A stretch of 30,332 bases of DNA, from the IMG/VR virus record IMGVR_UViG_3300006104_000010, positions 1-30,332 of that record; one strand, 5' to 3'. This document shows, in pieces, positions 27,988-30,332 of this stretch. How positions within the stretch are numbered: position 1 is the first letter of the stretch; each line of letters opens with the position of its first letter. The translations under genes and the position numbers were made by a program. The notes below the pieces were generated by a model that saw only the letters and a list, made by a program, of their open reading frames with translations, made no database searches and was not told where the DNA came from. The DNA comes from a virus.

Positions 27988-29007
27988 TCAAAGAGGCACA
28001 AATTGCTGCTCTCTCTGACGCAAGTGACCAAAAAAAGCGGGATCCTGCTCGTGCCATGCGCGGTGATGGACGATTTTATCGCCACGGCGCTTGATATGGT
28101 CACAAACGACATGGGGGACGCAGGCAATACGGAGGCCTGCTGGCTTCCAGCGGGACCAGCATAGAAACAAATCTTGAGTCCCAGCCCCGGTATAGGCGTT
28201 GAAGTCGGCAAGTTGTAGGGCGCGACCAGAAAGCAGGGTACACCCTAGCCCGCACCAATCAGATGGCACGACGGCTCCGAGACCGATACCAGGATAAGCG
28301 TGCTCCATCCATCCACGGCGACGCCAGCCATGTTTTGCCGTGACTTCCCAGATATTCCCATCGGGGGGCGATTTCTTCACCCATTCGCGGAGCCGCCCCA
28401 TGCGTTTCATTTCACGCTGAGAGTCAAGGGTCGATAGTCGAGGGTCGAGGGCTTTGATCCGTTTCTCCGTCTCATCGAGGAGGAGCTTCAGACGGGGCTT
28501 GAGCTTCCTCTCATTCGGCAGGAAGTCCTCGGCGATCTGGTGGCGATGGTCGCCGAATCCCCCGAGAAAGAGTCCGTTCGGATAGGTAGCGGCGGCGATG
28601 TGGTAGTACGGATCCCCCACGGCATCGGGCATCTGGAGCGTCCACTCTAGCACCCGGAGGGCATTAGCAGTCGGGATGGTGTCGCTCTCGACTGACCAAC
28701 ATTGATCCGACTTGATCCTCCGGGCAAATTCAAAAGCCGCTCCCTGGAGTCGGGCGATCCGGATCTGGGCTGCCTCCTTGTAGTCCTTGGCATCCTCGTC
28801 GATTGGGAGTCTTAGGGTTGTAATCTTCCACCCTTCGGGGAGGTGTCCTTTGGCGAACTCCTCGGCCTTTTTCGATTCCTCACTCTGATCGGTGGAAAAG
28901 ATGAAATGCGCCTCGGCGTGGTGGCCTGCTGCGGTGGCGATGGCGCGGATCAACTGCGGCCATGCGTGGAGGTAGGAGCGCGTCGCAGCAGTGACAATGG
29001 ATATCAT
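27988..29007 (-). CDS. Putative glycosyltransferase (GT-A-like)
   Basis: This 339-residue enzyme may transfer sugars onto virion or host targets. It starts with a Rossmann-like ISIVTAATRSYLHAW strand-helix. Residues 105-110 (SVESDT) sit where GT-A enzymes carry the metal-binding DxD, and a late conserved-looking VPHVVCDHIKRRGD segment could supply the C-terminal His. The internal segment at residues ~187-197 (ALDPRLSTLDS) is encoded by four 7-base repeats and looks like an inserted repeat. Placement inside the fibre module suggests virion decoration. The fold assignment is moderate. Confidence 0.7.
   Translation of the reverse strand: MISIVTAATRSYLHAWPQLIRAIATAAGHHAEAHFIFSTDQSEESKKAEEFAKGHLPEGWKITTLRLPIDEDAKDYKEAAQIRIARLQGAAFEFARRIKSDQCWSVESDTIPTANALRVLEWTLQMPDAVGDPYYHIAAATYPNGLFLGGFGDHRHQIAEDFLPNERKLKPRLKLLLDETEKRIKALDPRLSTLDSQREMKRMGRLREWVKKSPPDGNIWEVTAKHGWRRRGWMEHAYPGIGLGAVVPSDWCGLGCTLLSGRALQLADFNAYTGAGTQDLFLCWSRWKPAGLRIACVPHVVCDHIKRRGDKIVHHRAWHEQDPAFFGHLRQREQQFVPL
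28421..28450. repeat. Tandem 7-bp repeat (GTCGAGG type, four units)
   Basis: The plus strand reads GTCAAGG GTCGATA GTCGAGG GTCGAGG. It is translated in frame in the glycosyltransferase as LDPRLSTLDS. Units of this kind (CTCGAC...) are scattered through some Verrucomicrobiota/Planctomycetota genomes as far as I recall. Confidence 0.7.
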
Positions 29008-29037
29008 GGGGATCGTTGCCCCATGAGAATTGTCAAT

Positions 29038-30332
29038 TTAGCACAGATAGTAGGTGCCTGCAAATTCTCCTGATGTTGTGGTATATGCCACTGTGTCAGT
29101 GGAGTAAGTTGTTGGTGGATTGTATAAAAATGGACCAATCACGATATTCGCACCATCCGTGATGGAAAAGGTGGAGGAAAATGTAGAACCCACGGAAAAA
29201 GTTTCCGAAGTCGTTGAATCAGAAAAATTGGAAGTGATACCAAGGCGGCAATTTTGACCGGCGACCAGTGAGGCAGTCCATTCTTGACCCCCTGAAAGCG
29301 TCCATTTTTGTTGAGAAGAATCAAGGGTTGTTGCCTGAGAGCTTGCGGCTGTTGAATCAACTGAAAGAGTCATTGCAGAAGTTTTCCATTCAGTTCCAGT
29401 GCCATTAGTCGCAAAATCAGTGGTGGAATAGATGAGAATGGAACTATCTGATATTTTGAAAGTGTAGCTTTCCCCGTTACCAAATCTACCAGTTGTAAAT
29501 TCGGTAAAACTAACAACATTCAATACTTCAGGATGGATGGAAGAACAGAGTGGAATGGCAGGATTGATTGATTGTCCAAACGTATCGGATAAATCATAAA
29601 CTAAAAATGGATAATCTGAGATTCCGTAAGTTGTCCCAACAAAATCAATCCCGACGGTCACATAACCACCAAAATATATCGGTTTGTATCCAAGTGAGGA
29701 AATGGTAACCGTGGTTTCCGATTCCTCAATATATCCACCTTCCACATTAAAATCCGAATCAGAAGGAACAGTCACAACATAGTAAGAAGGAAACGATGTT
29801 GTTTTTGTCGTTAATAGAGATGACGAGTAGTCAAGTTCTGAAATCGTGCCAACGGAATGAGTTCCAACACATTCCGTGAATGTTCCGCAGAGTTTATAAT
29901 TGCTTGCCCGCGTGGATGTGGGTTCATTCGCGCCTGAAAATAACTCAAATGTGCTGTTGGAAGTGACCACCGTAAAGGTTTCCAAACTATTACTGGAAGA
30001 AGAAGTGGATTTTGTACTGTAAGAATAGCTGGATGTGTTGCCGTTATTAAATGATGAGGAGCTTTTCGTCGTGGTGTAAAGATCCCAAGTGATATTTCCC
30101 TCCAGATTATAATTGGAAAGATAATCAGTGGAAGTGGTGGAAGGAGTAACAAATGAAACTGCAAAATCTAAATTTAAAGGCGCAAACTGATCCCCGTCCC
30201 AACTCACACTCCCGGAAGCACTATAGGTGGGTGCAGGGTCTGTATACGCTGTGTCGTGGACAATCGCAGTTTCTCCCTCACTCGTTGATAAAGATGTAAC
30301 CGTCCCAAAGGGATTGGTAAAAGAGGCAGGCC
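29038..30332 (-). CDS. Virion structural protein, C-terminal part (N-terminus at 1-114)
   Basis: This is the main body of a 442-residue protein once the circle is closed (114 down to 1, then 30252 down to 29038); bases 30253-30332 repeat its N-terminal codons. It is very rich in Ser and Thr (runs such as SSSFNNGNTSSYSYSTKSTS), beta-strand alternation is strong, and charged residues are few. No enzyme motif is visible. Its position after the tail-tip genes and before the glycosyltransferase, adaptor and fibre suggests a tail-tip or decoration protein. The dense Ser/Thr content would make it a possible acceptor for the neighbouring glycosyltransferase. It ends TAA, followed by ATTGACA. Confidence 0.82.
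   Translation of the reverse strand, partial: PASFTNPFGTVTSLSTSEGETAIVHDTAYTDPAPTYSASGSVSWDGDQFAPLNLDFAVSFVTPSTTSTDYLSNYNLEGNITWDLYTTTKSSSSFNNGNTSSYSYSTKSTSSSSNSLETFTVVTSNSTFELFSGANEPTSTRASNYKLCGTFTECVGTHSVGTISELDYSSSLLTTKTTSFPSYYVVTVPSDSDFNVEGGYIEESETTVTISSLGYKPIYFGGYVTVGIDFVGTTYGISDYPFLVYDLSDTFGQSINPAIPLCSSIHPEVLNVVSFTEFTTGRFGNGESYTFKISDSSILIYSTTDFATNGTGTEWKTSAMTLSVDSTAASSQATTLDSSQQKWTLSGGQEWTASLVAGQNCRLGITSNFSDSTTSETFSVGSTFSSTFSITDGANIVIGPFLYNPPTTYSTDTVAYTTTSGEFAGTYYLC
30253..30332. repeat. Terminal direct repeat, right copy
   Basis: This is an identical copy of bases 1-80. Removing it gives a 30252-bp circle in which every boundary-crossing frame is intact. Confidence 0.95.

Noticed and set aside
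28421-28450. CRISPR-like array
   Set aside because: The units are only seven bases with no spacers and lie within a coding frame.

Overview
This window is the essentially complete genome of a temperate, long-tailed (siphovirus-like) bacteriophage. Bases 1-80 are repeated exactly at 30253-30332, and one reading frame runs uninterrupted across the join. The sequence therefore closes into a circle of 30252 bp, and the window edges are an arbitrary cut inside a virion gene. Gene order is lambda/HK97-like: small terminase, GpA-type large terminase, small head-completion protein, portal, ClpP-type protease with scaffold tail, major capsid, connectors, tail proteins, a G/GT-type frameshifted chaperone and tape measure. 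The host is uncertain. A Gram-negative host is likely, because there is a lipobox protein beside a muramidase. A 7-bp tandem repeat in the glycosyltransferase gene resembles dispersed repeats I associate with Verrucomicrobiota/Planctomycetota genomes, but this is only a hint.

Layout. (1) 20901-12522 going leftwards across the zero point (12521 down to 1, then 30252 down to 20901): the late region, all on the minus strand. It runs in order through packaging, head, tail, tail tip/fibre with a glycosyltransferase, a lysis cassette (lipobox protein, membrane proteins, holin-like protein, GH108-type muramidase), and a group of accessory genes (metallophosphoesterase, small winged-helix-like protein, a frameshifted HExxH peptidase). 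A promoter with a perfect TATAAT and a cluster of TGGYAGGTA boxes lies upstream of the small terminase. (2) 18693-13059, minus strand: the early/replication operon. It begins with five tiny genes joined by near-identical ribosome-binding junctions, followed by an HTH protein, several unknowns, a DnaB-N-like protein, SSB and an ATPase. A strong terminator at 13002-13034 ends it. (3) 18786-20904: the lysogeny region. It holds a probable attP (four TGTGGAAC arm repeats flanking a tRNA-like core), a tyrosine integrase, a putative excisionase encoded entirely antisense inside the integrase 3' end, and two divergently transcribed ribbon-helix-helix proteins around a palindromic operator. A Zn-ribbon membrane protein lies behind the rightward one.

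The most notable features are: the excisionase-in-integrase antisense nesting and the RHH/RHH divergent switch; a C8 slippery sequence giving the tail chaperone GT product; an apparent split of a replicative helicase into two genes separated by ssb and other genes; a 350-bp gene cassette bounded by 22-bp direct repeats that each supply a start site; and a sharp contrast in translation signals, with strong Shine-Dalgarno sequences in the early operon and almost none in the late genes. No tRNA gene, rRNA, CRISPR array or insertion sequence was found.
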